Shown here: positions 37,087 to 46,587 of the stretch, piece by piece
Layout: each line of letters starts with the position of its first letter
Position numbering within the stretch: the stretch's first letter is position 1
DNA from: Arcobacter porcinus
GTDB taxonomy: Bacteria; Campylobacterota; Campylobacteria; Campylobacterales; Arcobacteraceae
NCBI RefSeq assembly: GCF_004299785.2
Contig: NZ_CP036246.2
Location: 682,001 to 746,000 of the forward strand
Direction of reading: 5' to 3'
DNA: 64,000 bases
Position numbers and translations under genes: made by a program
The notes under the pieces: model-generated
What the model was told of the DNA's origin: nothing
Database searches by the model: none
The model's input: only the letters and a program-made list of their open reading frames with translations

Positions 37087-38579
37087 TTAGATTAATACTC
37101 TTTTTAGTTTTAAGCCAAAGTTTTATCTTTGGCTGCTCATTATGTGCTGTTTTAACTCCAAAAACATTTGTAACAACAAAAATTGAAGCAGATGATAAAA
37201 ATATAAAATCTGTTGATATAAAATGGGAGTTTGTAAAAGAGTTTTCAGAAGAACTTATGAAGATTTATGATTTAAATTTAGATAATAATTTTGATGAAAA
37301 AGAGTTGGCTTTAATAGAAGACTCTTTAATCTCTTATTTAGTTTCAAAAGATTTTTTAACAACTATATCTTATAGTAATAAGGGAGAAAATAGCATTCCT
37401 TTTCGTGTGGAAAGTTATAAGATGAGTTTTATAAACAATACTTTGTTTTTTGATTATAAAATTATTTTGGATTTAGAAATCTATGACCAAAATAGTTTAA
37501 ATATTAGAATATTTGATGATGAAAACTATTTTTTCTTTATATTTGAAGATAAAAATCAATATATAAATATACCTTATGAAATAAGTAAAAAAACAAAAAT
37601 AAATGATGTAAACTACAAAATTTCTGCTTCAAATTTATCAAGTCAAAAGTTTAATATTGTTGTAAATAGTAAAAAAGAAGAAAAACAGAGTTTAGAAGAT
37701 ATTTGGATAGAGAATAATCAAAAAGTAGAAGAAAAAGATAGATTTGATAATAAAGTAAAAAGTGTAGAGACAAAAGAGATAAGTTTTACAGAAAAATTTA
37801 CAAATAGTATGAAAAAACATCTTGTAGATATTGAAAATGGAGATAAATTTGCTCTATTTTTTCTTATTCTTGCATCTTTTTTATATGGATTATTTCATGC
37901 TTTAGGACCAGGTCATGGAAAAGCTTTGGCATTTTCATATTTTTCAACACAAAAAAGCACATATTTTGAAGCATTTACAATATCATTTTTGACAGCATTT
38001 ATACATATTATAGGAGCACTTTTAATAGTTGTTTTCTCAATACTTATTTTAAATACACTTATGAGTAATTTTTTAGAAGAATCAGTTACTTATATTACAG
38101 CATTTAGTGCAATTATAATTATGCTTTTAGCAGTTTTTATTTTATATAGAAAAATCACTAAAAAATCTTGTGTTTGTGGAACTTGTGGAAGTAATGAAAA
38201 GTTGAAGTGTTCACAATTTAGTATAAAACCACAAAATATGAATTTTGTAAAAGCAACAATAAATAAACCAATAAGATTTGAAAAAAGAAGCAAAAAACAA
38301 GATTTGATATTTGTTTTAACAGCTGGAATTATTCCTTGTCCTGGAACAGTTTTACTTTTTGTTTATGCTTTTTATCTAAAAACTTATTTTGCCGTAGCAA
38401 TTGCGAGTATTAGTGTGAGTTTTGGTATGGCTTTGGTGATATTTTCATCATCATTTTTGGGAGTAAGTCTGCATAAACTATCTTCAAATTCAAAAAAACT
38501 TGTAAATAGTTTAGAAATACTTGCTCCTATTTTTATGTTTGTTTTAGCTTTATTAATGCTTATTGGTGTTTTAATATAG
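37083..38579 (+). CDS. DUF1007-NicO fusion metal permease
   Basis: 498 residues. An N-terminal signal segment and periplasmic DUF1007-like domain (about 20-205) are followed by a linker and a NicO/RcnA-type membrane domain with HALGPGHGK (about 272-280) and IIPCPG (about 418-423), the two conserved motifs of this permease family. A cysteine-rich loop (CVCGTCGS) lies between helices. The stop-start overlap with the ZnuA-like gene suggests a zinc transport system not using a classical ZnuBC. Nickel or cobalt remains possible from the family alone. Confidence 0.82.
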   Translation: MIRLILFLVLSQSFIFGCSLCAVLTPKTFVTTKIEADDKNIKSVDIKWEFVKEFSEELMKIYDLNLDNNFDEKELALIEDSLISYLVSKDFLTTISYSNKGENSIPFRVESYKMSFINNTLFFDYKIILDLEIYDQNSLNIRIFDDENYFFFIFEDKNQYINIPYEISKKTKINDVNYKISASNLSSQKFNIVVNSKKEEKQSLEDIWIENNQKVEEKDRFDNKVKSVETKEISFTEKFTNSMKKHLVDIENGDKFALFFLILASFLYGLFHALGPGHGKALAFSYFSTQKSTYFEAFTISFLTAFIHIIGALLIVVFSILILNTLMSNFLEESVTYITAFSAIIIMLLAVFILYRKITKKSCVCGTCGSNEKLKCSQFSIKPQNMNFVKATINKPIRFEKRSKKQDLIFVLTAGIIPCPGTVLLFVYAFYLKTYFAVAIASISVSFGMALVIFSSSFLGVSLHKLSSNSKKLVNSLEILAPIFMFVLALLMLIGVLI

Positions 38580-38581
38580 TT

Positions 38582-39136
38582 TTATATTTTTTTAATCATA
38601 TGAGAAAATTGGTTTCCAGATACTTCTAAAACATCATTATCTATGAAACCTAGTTTTTCATAAAGAGATTTTGCTTTTGGATTTTCAAAATCAACCAAAA
38701 GTGAAAGCTTTTTAAAGTTTAACTCTTTTGCTCTTTCTTCTGCAAAAGAGAAAAGCTCTTTTGCTATTCCTCTTCCTTGAAATGAAGAGCTAACACTTAC
38801 TGTATCTATATAAAATTCATCAGGAAAACACTCTTTTTCAAAACACTCCAAAGCTATATTTTTTTGTTTTATGTGCTCTAAAATTGGAGAATCCAATTTC
38901 TCAACATCATTTGAACTATATGCAACCAAAATTCCAACAGTTTGATTTTGTATCTCATAAGTATAAATATTGTTATAACTAAGTCTATTTACATCCATTT
39001 TTATATAATAATCTAAAGTTTCTAATATCTTTTCATTTTCATTTTCGCCAGTTAAAGTATTTGCAATATCGTGAATTGCATCATGAATAAGAGTTGAAAT
39101 ATTTTCTATATTGTTTTTATTTGCTTGTTTTATCAT
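38582..39136 (-). CDS. GNAT-family N-acetyltransferase
   Basis: 184 residues. The acetyl-CoA loop is VSSSFQGRGIAKELFSF (motif A, about 116-132), followed by KLSLLVDFENPKAKSLYEKLGF (motif B). The substrate is unknown. AAGGAT ribosome site. Convergent with the NicO gene; two bases separate their stops, with no terminator seen. Confidence 0.88.
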   Translation of the reverse strand: MIKQANKNNIENISTLIHDAIHDIANTLTGENENEKILETLDYYIKMDVNRLSYNNIYTYEIQNQTVGILVAYSSNDVEKLDSPILEHIKQKNIALECFEKECFPDEFYIDTVSVSSSFQGRGIAKELFSFAEERAKELNFKKLSLLVDFENPKAKSLYEKLGFIDNDVLEVSGNQFSHMIKKI

Positions 39137-39231
39137 AAATAATCCTTTAAAAAGGTAATTTTATAATATGTTTGCTAATAAGATATTAATGATGAATATT
39201 TTTTAATAAGTAGATAATGATTTGTTAATAC

Positions 39232-40020
39232 TTAATAACTATTAAATATCCTCTTGGCTAATTTAACAAATTCTTCAACTTCTGCAAGTTTATTTGACCA
39301 GTCAACAATTCCTAAGCCAAGATATTCATTATGTGCTAATTGTAAGATTTCTGCATTCGTGCCTGATAATTGGGGCAATAACCATTGTGCAGCTTGGCTT
39401 TTACCAATAATTTGACCACTTTCTCGGCTGAATAATATACGTGCTAATGTCAAAATGATATTTCGTTCATCGCCAATTAAATCTTTTGGTTCTTGCCATA
39501 TCTGTAAGGTTTCTTCAAATGTTCTGAATAAATCTTCTATCGGAATAATTGGCAATAGGTTTTGTGCTGATTCTCCTATTAAGGCAACGCCTTTATTTCT
39601 AACTTTTGATAATAAAATCACAAGATCAATATCATATTCACTCTTCCCATATTGCCCTGCGATCATTTCATCACGTAACCATTCTCCAAATTGTAATTCA
39701 CGTTTAGGAGGAAAATTCCATGGAATTATTTCTGAATAAATAACTATCGTTACCTCAAGTGCCCTATATATTTTAGAACTCAAGGGATAAGCAGATATTT
39801 CTAATAATCCTTTCATTAGAAATGCACGATCATTAAACGACAAGGGTTGTTTAATTACTACCAAAAAGTCTATATCACTGTAAGGTTGTAATCCATCTTC
39901 TACTGCTGAACCATATAAATATACAGCTAATAAATTATCTAACAAACATTGAGAAATAAATGTCTGCACTTTTTGTACTTGTTGCTGCTCAATTTCATTT
40001 AAATTAAGTATTGAATACAT
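39232..40020 (-). CDS. AadA-type aminoglycoside nucleotidyltransferase, ANT(3'')-like
   Basis: 262 residues, the length of AadA enzymes. The nucleotidyltransferase motif YGSAVEDGLQPYSDIDFLV (about 36-54) is followed by the AadA blocks WNFPPKRELQFGEWLRDE and GDERNIILTLARI. The family adenylylates streptomycin and spectinomycin. The gene is visibly less AT-rich than its neighbours and uses codons (CGT, GGC, GCC) that they rarely use, so it is probably acquired. No integron site or IS is adjacent. The precise drug range cannot be read. Confidence 0.88.
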   Translation of the reverse strand: MYSILNLNEIEQQQVQKVQTFISQCLLDNLLAVYLYGSAVEDGLQPYSDIDFLVVIKQPLSFNDRAFLMKGLLEISAYPLSSKIYRALEVTIVIYSEIIPWNFPPKRELQFGEWLRDEMIAGQYGKSEYDIDLVILLSKVRNKGVALIGESAQNLLPIIPIEDLFRTFEETLQIWQEPKDLIGDERNIILTLARILFSRESGQIIGKSQAAQWLLPQLSGTNAEILQLAHNEYLGLGIVDWSNKLAEVEEFVKLAKRIFNSY

Positions 40021-40026
40021 AAATGA

Positions 40027-40179
40027 TCAACTCTTAATATTACAAAAATATTTTGATAAACTTGTAAGTTGTAATTTTGAATTAGATTTTTTAATATATA
40101 GTATTAAAGCATTATATAATATAACATTAGAACGAATGTCTGAATATCCTATATTAATAGTTGCTAAATGATCAATAAT
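40027..40179 (-). other. Possible 50-codon frame with AUU start, or gene remnant
   Basis: Within the 300-base gap 40021-40321, an open frame reads IIDHLATINIGYSDIR..., ending at the aadA start. It has no ATG/GTG/TTG, but an AGGA is placed seven bases before an ATT, as in two better-supported genes of this window. It may equally be the tail of a gene truncated when aadA arrived. The rest of the gap is AT-rich with nothing recognisable. Confidence 0.25.
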
Positions 40180-40321
40180 TTCTTTATCCTTTATAATAAA
40201 TCAGTAACGATATTATTTTTATTCTTAGTCTTGACTTATTTTAATATATTTGTTTTTGTAGCCAAATAAAATATAATTATATTCATTATATAACAAAATT
40301 TTAGTTATAAATATAAATATT

Positions 40322-41557
40322 TTAAATAAACTTTTTACTATTAGCATTTTCTACAAGTTTTTTAGCCAAATCTTCTATATCTTTTGTAAATTTTAAAGTC
40401 AAATTTGATTTCTCTGCATTTTCTTGAGTTGTTTTATCTAAAAGTGAAATATTGTTATTTATTTGCTCCATTCCTAAAACTTGCTCTTGTGAAGCCTTAT
40501 TTACATCTTCAATTATTTTTATAGTTTTAGATATTATATTGTTCAGATTATTATAATCTTCAATCATAGTTTCTGATATATTTTTACCATCACTTGCTTT
40601 TAGGTTTGCATCTTCAACTAATATTTTTATCTCTTTTGCTGCATCTGCACTTTTATTTGCAAGGTTTCTTACTTCTTGAGCAACAACAGCAAAACCTTTT
40701 CCAGCTTCTCCAGCAGTTGCTGCTTCAACAGCCGCATTTAGACTTAGAATATTTGTTTGAAATGCTATTTGATCAATAATAGTTATTGCACTATTTATAG
40801 CTTTTACTTTATTATCTATTTCATCCATAGAAAATACAGTTTTTTGTGCCAAATCTTGACCATTTAAAACAGAGTTTTTTACATTTTTTCCAAGTTCTAC
40901 CATCTGTAAAGCACTTTTTACATTGTTTCTTGCTATTGAAGTTATATCTTCAACAGAAGCTGAAATCTCTTCCAAAGAACTAGCTTGAGTATTTGCCTCT
41001 TTTGCTAAAGAGTTCATAAGATCATTCATATTAGTTGTTTTTTCTTTTAAACTATCTCCGTTTTTTAAATTTTCTTTTGCATTACTATTTAAAGTATTAC
41101 CAAGATAATTTATACTTTGCATAACAGAAAGCATTCTTGATTTTAATATTTCATCTATTTTTATACTTATTCTAAAATCATCATTTGCATAAGATTTTAA
41201 TGTTGATTCTAGTTGTTCCATATTTTTTTCCAAAGAATCAAGCATTTGATTTATAGTATTTGCTAAAGTTGAAATCATAGGATTATTTGTAGTTGAATTA
41301 ATTCTACACATAAAAATCCCTTGACTTAGCTTATCTGTTGTTAAAACTAGCTCTCCAATTAATTTTATATCTTTTTTTATAGAGTTGTCGGTTTCTCTTA
41401 TTTTTGTATTCCATCTATTAAATAATTTATCTAATTTTTTATTTCCTGTTTTTTCAATATACTCAAAACTATTTTGTTTATACTGGGTAAATTCGATATA
41501 CTGCTCGAAATATTTGTCAATTAACTCTAACTCTTTTTTACTAATATAGTCAAACAT
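40322..41557 (-). CDS. Soluble methyl-accepting chemotaxis protein
   Basis: 411 residues with no membrane helix. The C-terminal signalling domain has the highly conserved hairpin tip ([38 protein letters not shown]). The N-terminal 150 residues are helical and unrecognised. A PAS-domain gene lies 14 bases upstream, so the pair probably acts like the CetA/CetB energy-taxis system, in which the PAS protein senses redox and signals to the receptor. Confidence 0.9.
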   Translation of the reverse strand: MFDYISKKELELIDKYFEQYIEFTQYKQNSFEYIEKTGNKKLDKLFNRWNTKIRETDNSIKKDIKLIGELVLTTDKLSQGIFMCRINSTTNNPMISTLANTINQMLDSLEKNMEQLESTLKSYANDDFRISIKIDEILKSRMLSVMQSINYLGNTLNSNAKENLKNGDSLKEKTTNMNDLMNSLAKEANTQASSLEEISASVEDITSIARNNVKSALQMVELGKNVKNSVLNGQDLAQKTVFSMDEIDNKVKAINSAITIIDQIAFQTNILSLNAAVEAATAGEAGKGFAVVAQEVRNLANKSADAAKEIKILVEDANLKASDGKNISETMIEDYNNLNNIISKTIKIIEDVNKASQEQVLGMEQINNNISLLDKTTQENAEKSNLTLKFTKDIEDLAKKLVENANSKKFI

Positions 41558-41571
41558 TTTATTTCCTTGAT

Positions 41572-41964
41572 TTATTCTTCTGATAAAAGTTTTGCATAGA
41601 TTTTTTCATATTTCTTAATCTCTTCTTTTGAAGCTTTTCTTCTACAAGAGAGATAGCCTTTAGAACCATCACAAGCAATAAAAGGATAAACAGTTGCAAA
41701 AACCCAATAAAATCCACCAGATTTTGTTGCATTTTTTACATATCCTGTCCAAATTTCACCTTTTTGTACAGTTTCCCATAAAGATCTAAAAGCTGCTTTT
41801 GGCATATCTTTATCTCTTACAATATTATGTGGTTTCCCTATTAGCTCATTTAAAGAATACTCTGCAATAGTGCAAAAATCGCTATTTGCGAACTTTATTA
41901 TACCTTTCTCATCAGTTTCACTTACCAAGAAAGTATTTTCTTCTAAAATAGTCTCTTTTCTCAT
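41572..41964 (-). CDS. PAS-domain sensor protein (Aer/CetB-like)
   Basis: About 130 residues from the ATG at 41964, chosen over a GTG at 41991 because an AAGAGA site precedes it. It is a single PAS domain with [12 protein letters not shown]-like core ([19 protein letters not shown]), [10 protein letters not shown] and [17 protein letters not shown], the pattern of FAD-binding Aer/CetB PAS domains. It is transcribed into the soluble chemoreceptor gene. Redox or energy taxis is inferred. Confidence 0.85.
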   Translation of the reverse strand: MRKETILEENTFLVSETDEKGIIKFANSDFCTIAEYSLNELIGKPHNIVRDKDMPKAAFRSLWETVQKGEIWTGYVKNATKSGGFYWVFATVYPFIACDGSKGYLSCRRKASKEEIKKYEKIYAKLLSEE

Positions 41965-42055
41965 ATTTTTCTCTTGTTTGTGTATTGGCACCCTTTAGGG
42001 TGTTGTAAAAAGCATTATATATTATTAATATAAAATAAACCTTACAGGCGTATTG

Positions 42056-42301
42056 ATGAGAGAAATCGATTTTTCAGATGAAATGTTGATGGAGTTTTAT
42101 AGTTCTATTAGCAAAAATATAAAGAGAATAAGAAAGGAGAAAAAGATATCATAGCTAAAACTAGCAAATGCAATTGGACATCAAAATGCTACATTTTTCG
42201 GAAAAGCTGAGCTGTTAGCAGATAATAAACATTTTAATTTAGAACATATTTATAAGATATCTTCAGTTTTGGAAGTTGATATTAATGAATTTTTTAAGTA
42301 G
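42056..42301 (+). pseudogene. XRE-family HTH regulator interrupted by a stop codon
   Basis: The frame from ATG 42056 reads ...IKRIRKEKKIS, then TAG (42152-42154), then LKLANAIGHQNATFFGKAEL...INEFFK to a second TAG. Joined, it is an 81-codon Cro/CI-type DNA-binding protein; the TAG replaces an expected glutamine codon (CAG), one base away. The downstream half still looks coding, so the mutation is recent, or the stop is suppressed or a sequencing error. Confidence 0.75.
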
Positions 42302-42316
42302 ATAATATTAAAAGAG

Positions 42317-43819
42317 TTAAAATAATTCTAAAACTCTTTTAAACTCATTTTTTATATCTTCAATATTTTCTATTCCCACAGAAATTCTTATTAAATTTAT
42401 TGGGAGTTCAATTTTGTTTAGAAAATTGCTTTTATTTTTATTTACTATTAAATCATAGTGAGCAAGATATGTATAAGGCATAAGAAGTGTGAATTCTGTT
42501 CCAAGACTTGGACCTTTTGCAAAGTTTAGTGCATTATAGATTTTTTCGAAATCTTTTTCTATAACTATTGAAACTATTCCACAAATACTATTTTCATCTA
42601 TCATTAAATCTTTGTAGTTTTGATAGTTTTCTTCATCTAAACAAGAATAAACTCTTGAAATATATGGTAGTTTTTGTAAAAAGGTTATAAGTTCTTTTGT
42701 ATTTTCTGAAATCTTTTTAACTCTTTTTTCATAATTTACAATCTCTAAAGCCATTCTTTGAATATCTTTTATATATGGATTATCACTATGTTTAAATAGT
42801 TCATTTTTTATATGAGAGATTTTAAAATTACTATTTAAAATTATTGCTCCCATTAAAACATCGGCATTTCCACAAGCAAATTTTGTTAAAGATTCAACAA
42901 AAATATCAGCATAAGGTTTTAAATCAAGATTATAAGGAGTTGCAAATGTTGAATCTATTACTAAAACAATATTATATTTATCACAAAGCTCTCTTACTTT
43001 TTTTAGATTTGCAGTTTTTACCAAAGGATTTGTAGGAACTTCAGTAATTATTCCTAAAACTCTGTTTTTATTTGTTTCCAAAAAATCTTCAAACTCTTTT
43101 AGATTGTTAATATCAAAAAAAGCTTTGCTCTCTTCAAAATATTGGCTTACAATATTTGTAGTATCCAAATAAAGCCATCCAAATTGTATTAAAATAGATT
43201 TTCCATTTCTTGCTTGGATACTTTTTAAACCTTTTAAAACACTATGAATTGCATTCATTCCAGAAGTACAAAGTTTAATATTTTTTTTATCTTCTTTATA
43301 TGCTTTTGCTAAAGTTGAAATAACAATATCTTCAGATAGCTCTTTTTTTTCTAGTTTTTCATCTTGTAAAGAAGGAATAATATTTAAATAATATAGATAA
43401 TCCTCAGCATATCTTGAAGATAAATTGTAGCCAACATGTTGAATAAACTTTAAAACTTTTTGGTATTGCCTTCCTTTTATTACTTTTATTACTCCAAATG
43501 GCTCATTAAATTCAAATTTATTATGAATAAAATATCTATTACTTACAGCTTCAACAGCTTTTTTACTACTTAATAAAATCAAATCATATTCATTTGAAAC
43601 ACTATATTTATCTTTTAAATAATTTGATAAAAGTTTTAAATATGGATGTATCAAAAATCTTGGATATGCAACTTTGATTTTTTCTAAGATTTTTGGAGTT
43701 TGTTCTTCATAATCAATCACATCTTGAAGAGTTGGCATAGATGTAGAAACTGCATGAATATTGTTTTGTGGAAGAGTGTTTCCACAAGGAATATGTTTAA
43801 AAATAGACTCTTTTATCAT
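42317..43819 (-). CDS. PLP-dependent cystathionine gamma-synthase-like enzyme, fungal type
   Basis: 500 residues, about 100 longer than bacterial MetB. The C-terminal two-thirds is the Cys/Met-metabolism PLP fold, with TSGMNAIHSVL, the aspartate in VIDSTFATPYN and the Schiff-base lysine in ESLTKFACGNADVLMG. The N-terminal extension has IHAVSTSMPTLQDVIDYEE and AYPRFLIHPYL, a pattern I associate with fungal Str2-type cystathionine gamma-synthases. It overlaps the upstream PLP enzyme gene by four bases, so the two are co-translated. The substrate (an activated homoserine plus cysteine or sulphide) is inferred. Confidence 0.8.
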   Translation of the reverse strand: MIKESIFKHIPCGNTLPQNNIHAVSTSMPTLQDVIDYEEQTPKILEKIKVAYPRFLIHPYLKLLSNYLKDKYSVSNEYDLILLSSKKAVEAVSNRYFIHNKFEFNEPFGVIKVIKGRQYQKVLKFIQHVGYNLSSRYAEDYLYYLNIIPSLQDEKLEKKELSEDIVISTLAKAYKEDKKNIKLCTSGMNAIHSVLKGLKSIQARNGKSILIQFGWLYLDTTNIVSQYFEESKAFFDINNLKEFEDFLETNKNRVLGIITEVPTNPLVKTANLKKVRELCDKYNIVLVIDSTFATPYNLDLKPYADIFVESLTKFACGNADVLMGAIILNSNFKISHIKNELFKHSDNPYIKDIQRMALEIVNYEKRVKKISENTKELITFLQKLPYISRVYSCLDEENYQNYKDLMIDENSICGIVSIVIEKDFEKIYNALNFAKGPSLGTEFTLLMPYTYLAHYDLIVNKNKSNFLNKIELPINLIRISVGIENIEDIKNEFKRVLELF

Positions 43820-44967
43820 TTTATCGCTTGTAAAATATCATTTTTTAAATCTTTAATGCTTTCAAAACCTATTGAAAATCTAACAGTGCTATTTGTAATT
43901 CCAATTGCTTTTAACTCATCTTTTGAAAAACTTGCATGAGATATTTTTGCTGGAATTTCAACTCTACTATCTGCACTTCCAAAAGAGCATTTCTCTCCAA
44001 AAATATTTGCATTTTTTATGAATTTCTCTGCTAGTTTTTCATCTTTAAAATCTGCACAAAAAACGCTAGGTAAAATTCTTAGTTGTTTTTTTGCTAAAGA
44101 TCTTTGAGGGTAAGATTTAAGAGCTGGAAAAGTAACTTTAGATATAAAATCTTGTTTTTCTAGCCATTTTGCTAATCTTTTAGCAGATTTTTCACTTGCT
44201 TTCATTCTAACTTTTAAGCTTGAAACACCTAAAGAGATTAAAAATACATCCATTGGATTTTGATTTCTTCCAAAAGCATTTGAATAAAAATGAAGTTTAT
44301 CTGAGAGCTCTTCTGTTTTAGCAACAATAGCACCAGCAATTACACTTCCGTGACCACTTATAAATTTTGTAGTTGAAAACAAAGAGAAATCAGCTCCTAA
44401 ATCTAAAGGTTTTTGGCTTATAAATGTTGCAAGAGAGTTATCAACTGCAAATAAACTCTTATTTTCTTTACACAATTTTGCAACTTTTTCTAAATCAATC
44501 ATCTTAAGTCCTGGATTTGTAGGACTTTCACATAAAGCTAAATCAACACTATTTGTTTTTAAAATATGTTCTAGTATATTTAAATCATTGAAATTTGTAA
44601 AAATTATATTTAAATTGTATTTCTCTTTATAAACTTTTAAAAGTCTAAAAGTTCCACCATAACAATCAGCTTCAACCAAAATTGTAGAGTTTGCTTTTAA
44701 AACTGTTTCAAAAAGTAGGGCAACACTTGCAATTCCTGTATGTGTACAAACAGCTCCTGCACCATTTTCTGCAAAAGCAAAAAAGTTTTCTAAACTCTCT
44801 CTTGTAGGATTATCACTTCTTGTATAATCATAAGTTTTATTTGAGTTTTGGTCTCTTAAATCAAAAGTTGCAGTGTTATAAATTGGGAAATGTGAAGAGT
44901 TTGCAATATCTTTAAATGGTGCAAAATCTTTTAGATGACAAATCATAGTATCTAAATTTTTATTCAT
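43816..44967 (-). CDS. PLP-dependent cystathionine gamma-synthase/beta-lyase family enzyme
   Basis: About 383 residues from ATG 44967, which has an AAGGAT site; the frame extends upstream without one. Normal length for MetB/MetC. The motifs YTRSDNPTRESLE, TSLATF-like VDNSLATFISQKP and the PLP lysine in LFSTTKFISGHGSV are present. It makes or breaks cystathionine in transsulphuration; MetB and MetC cannot be separated by eye. Together with the downstream fungal-type enzyme it forms a two-gene sulphur amino-acid unit. Confidence 0.85.
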   Translation of the reverse strand: MNKNLDTMICHLKDFAPFKDIANSSHFPIYNTATFDLRDQNSNKTYDYTRSDNPTRESLENFFAFAENGAGAVCTHTGIASVALLFETVLKANSTILVEADCYGGTFRLLKVYKEKYNLNIIFTNFNDLNILEHILKTNSVDLALCESPTNPGLKMIDLEKVAKLCKENKSLFAVDNSLATFISQKPLDLGADFSLFSTTKFISGHGSVIAGAIVAKTEELSDKLHFYSNAFGRNQNPMDVFLISLGVSSLKVRMKASEKSAKRLAKWLEKQDFISKVTFPALKSYPQRSLAKKQLRILPSVFCADFKDEKLAEKFIKNANIFGEKCSFGSADSRVEIPAKISHASFSKDELKAIGITNSTVRFSIGFESIKDLKNDILQAIK

Positions 44968-45025
44968 AAATATCCTTGAAAAATTGTAAATATTTTTGCT
45001 AATTTTTAGGAAATTGTACCTAAAT

Positions 45026-45044
45026 ATCATTAATCTTTAATGAT
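45026..45044. promoter_or_regulatory. 8-3-8 palindrome upstream of the PLP enzyme pair
   Basis: ATCATTAA-TCT-TTAATGAT is a perfect inverted repeat 59 bases before the 44967 start codon. It is a candidate operator for the sulphur amino-acid genes; the regulator is unknown. Confidence 0.4.
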
Positions 45045-45125
45045 TAAAAGTAGATATAAATAATAAGTAAATATTTTAATAAGTATAAGTAAAACTGTTT
45101 ATATTTGCTTTTCTTATAAATTATT

Positions 45126-45932
45126 TTATTCCTTTTCTCTAATTCTTAGAAAAGAAGCAAACTTTGGCTTAGCATTTTTTGTAAAACCATAATATTTGAA
45201 AGTTACAATATCTCCTATTTTTGGTGGGTTTTCTCTTTGTTTATTTGAAAAACCACCACCAAGATTGAAAATAGTTCCATTTTTAAGTTTTACACTTAAA
45301 CTTTTTAAAGTTCCATCATCTCTTAAATTTAAAGCTATAACTTCTGCTTCATCATCAAAAAACTTTTTTACTTTTAAAATATTTGAATCTCTTCCTGTAA
45401 AATAGTCTAAATTTGGATTCTTTATTATTACACCTTCTGCTTTAGCTTCAATAAGTTTATTTAAAAAATCATTTAGATTTTTACTATTTTTTATAGGAGA
45501 TTGAGGAATTATTTTTATATATTTATTTGGATTGTTTTTTAAATAAAGTTCTAAAAAAGATAATCTTTCATAAAAATTTCCATTTTGATTTGGTACTTCA
45601 AAAATATTATAGCTTATATTTTCCCAGCCTTTATCATCATTTTTACTTAAAACTATACTTTGAATATTTTCAAAATCATCTCTTTTTGTCCACAATTCTC
45701 CATCCAAAGGAAATGGTGGAAAATCTTTTGTAAACCAAGATGGAGCATAAATTTTGTTTTGATTTTTACTTATAAGTTCTTTTCCATTCCAATAAGCTCT
45801 TATTCCATCAAGTTTTTCACTCATAAGCCAAGAATCATACTCTTTGTTGTACTCTTGATAAACCATAGGTTTTTGAAGTTCAAAAGAGAATAAAAAAGTA
45901 AAAGCTAAAAAAAAAGTGATAATAAATCTCAT
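45126..45932 (-). CDS. Exported ATP-dependent DNA ligase (LigE type)
   Basis: 268 residues. A signal peptide (MRFIITFFLAFTFLFS) precedes a minimal ligase: adenylation motif I SEKLDGIRAYW with the nucleophilic lysine, motif III LDGELW, motif IV AEGVIIKNP, motif V ILKVKKF, and a C-terminal OB fold (GDIVTFKYYGFT). There are no extra DNA-binding domains. LigE-type ligases are found in the periplasm of some Gram-negative bacteria and have been linked to DNA uptake and extracellular DNA. AGGAG ribosome site. Confidence 0.88.
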   Translation of the reverse strand: MRFIITFFLAFTFLFSFELQKPMVYQEYNKEYDSWLMSEKLDGIRAYWNGKELISKNQNKIYAPSWFTKDFPPFPLDGELWTKRDDFENIQSIVLSKNDDKGWENISYNIFEVPNQNGNFYERLSFLELYLKNNPNKYIKIIPQSPIKNSKNLNDFLNKLIEAKAEGVIIKNPNLDYFTGRDSNILKVKKFFDDEAEVIALNLRDDGTLKSLSVKLKNGTIFNLGGGFSNKQRENPPKIGDIVTFKYYGFTKNAKPKFASFLRIREKE

Positions 45933-46018
45933 AATTTACTCCTAGACAGATATTTTAAACTATAAAATAATTTAATTTTAGCTAAAATTACACACTTTTG
46001 AAAATAAAAGGGAAAACA

Positions 46019-46573
46019 TTGAAAGATAATATTTTAACAGATGAAGAGAAATGTTTTCTAATCAACTCAATAAGAAGTATAGAAGATTTCCCAAAACCAG
46101 GAATTAGTTTTAAAGATATTACAACTTTATTGAATAATAAAGATGCCTTTGAACTTCTTATGAGTCATTTAGAAAATAGATATAAATCATATAATTTGGA
46201 TTTTATAGCAGGAATTGAAGCAAGAGGATTTATTTTTGCTTCTGCTTTAGCAAGTAGGCTTAATGTAGGATTTGTTCCTGTAAGAAAAAAAGGAAAATTG
46301 CCAAGTACAACAGTTTGTGAAAAGTATGAACTAGAGTATGGTTTTGATGAAGTAGAGATACACTTAGATGCTTTTAATAATAAAAAAGAAGCAAGAGTTT
46401 TATTAATAGATGATTTAGTTGTAAGTGGTGGAACAGCTTTTGCATCTGCTAGTTTAATCAAAAAACTAAATGCAAATTTAGTGGAGAGTTGTTTTATATT
46501 AAATTTTTCAATTCTTGATGGAAAAGAAAAACTAAGTAAATTAGCCCCTGTTTATACAGTATTAGAAATTTAG
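46019..46573 (+). CDS. apt: Adenine phosphoribosyltransferase
   Basis: 184 residues from TTG 46019, chosen because an AAGGG site sits ten bases before it; an upstream TTG (45998) is possible. The motifs [15 protein letters not shown] and [12 protein letters not shown], and the PRPP-binding loop [14 protein letters not shown], are intact. It salvages adenine to AMP. Fourteen bases separate it from trpB. Confidence 0.95.
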   Translation: MKDNILTDEEKCFLINSIRSIEDFPKPGISFKDITTLLNNKDAFELLMSHLENRYKSYNLDFIAGIEARGFIFASALASRLNVGFVPVRKKGKLPSTTVCEKYELEYGFDEVEIHLDAFNNKKEARVLLIDDLVVSGGTAFASASLIKKLNANLVESCFILNFSILDGKEKLSKLAPVYTVLEI

Positions 46574-46587
46574 AAATAGGATAGAAA

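Noticed and set aside
39137-39231. attC or integron site next to the AadA-type gene
   Set aside because: No attC-like inverted repeat or integrase was found on either side.
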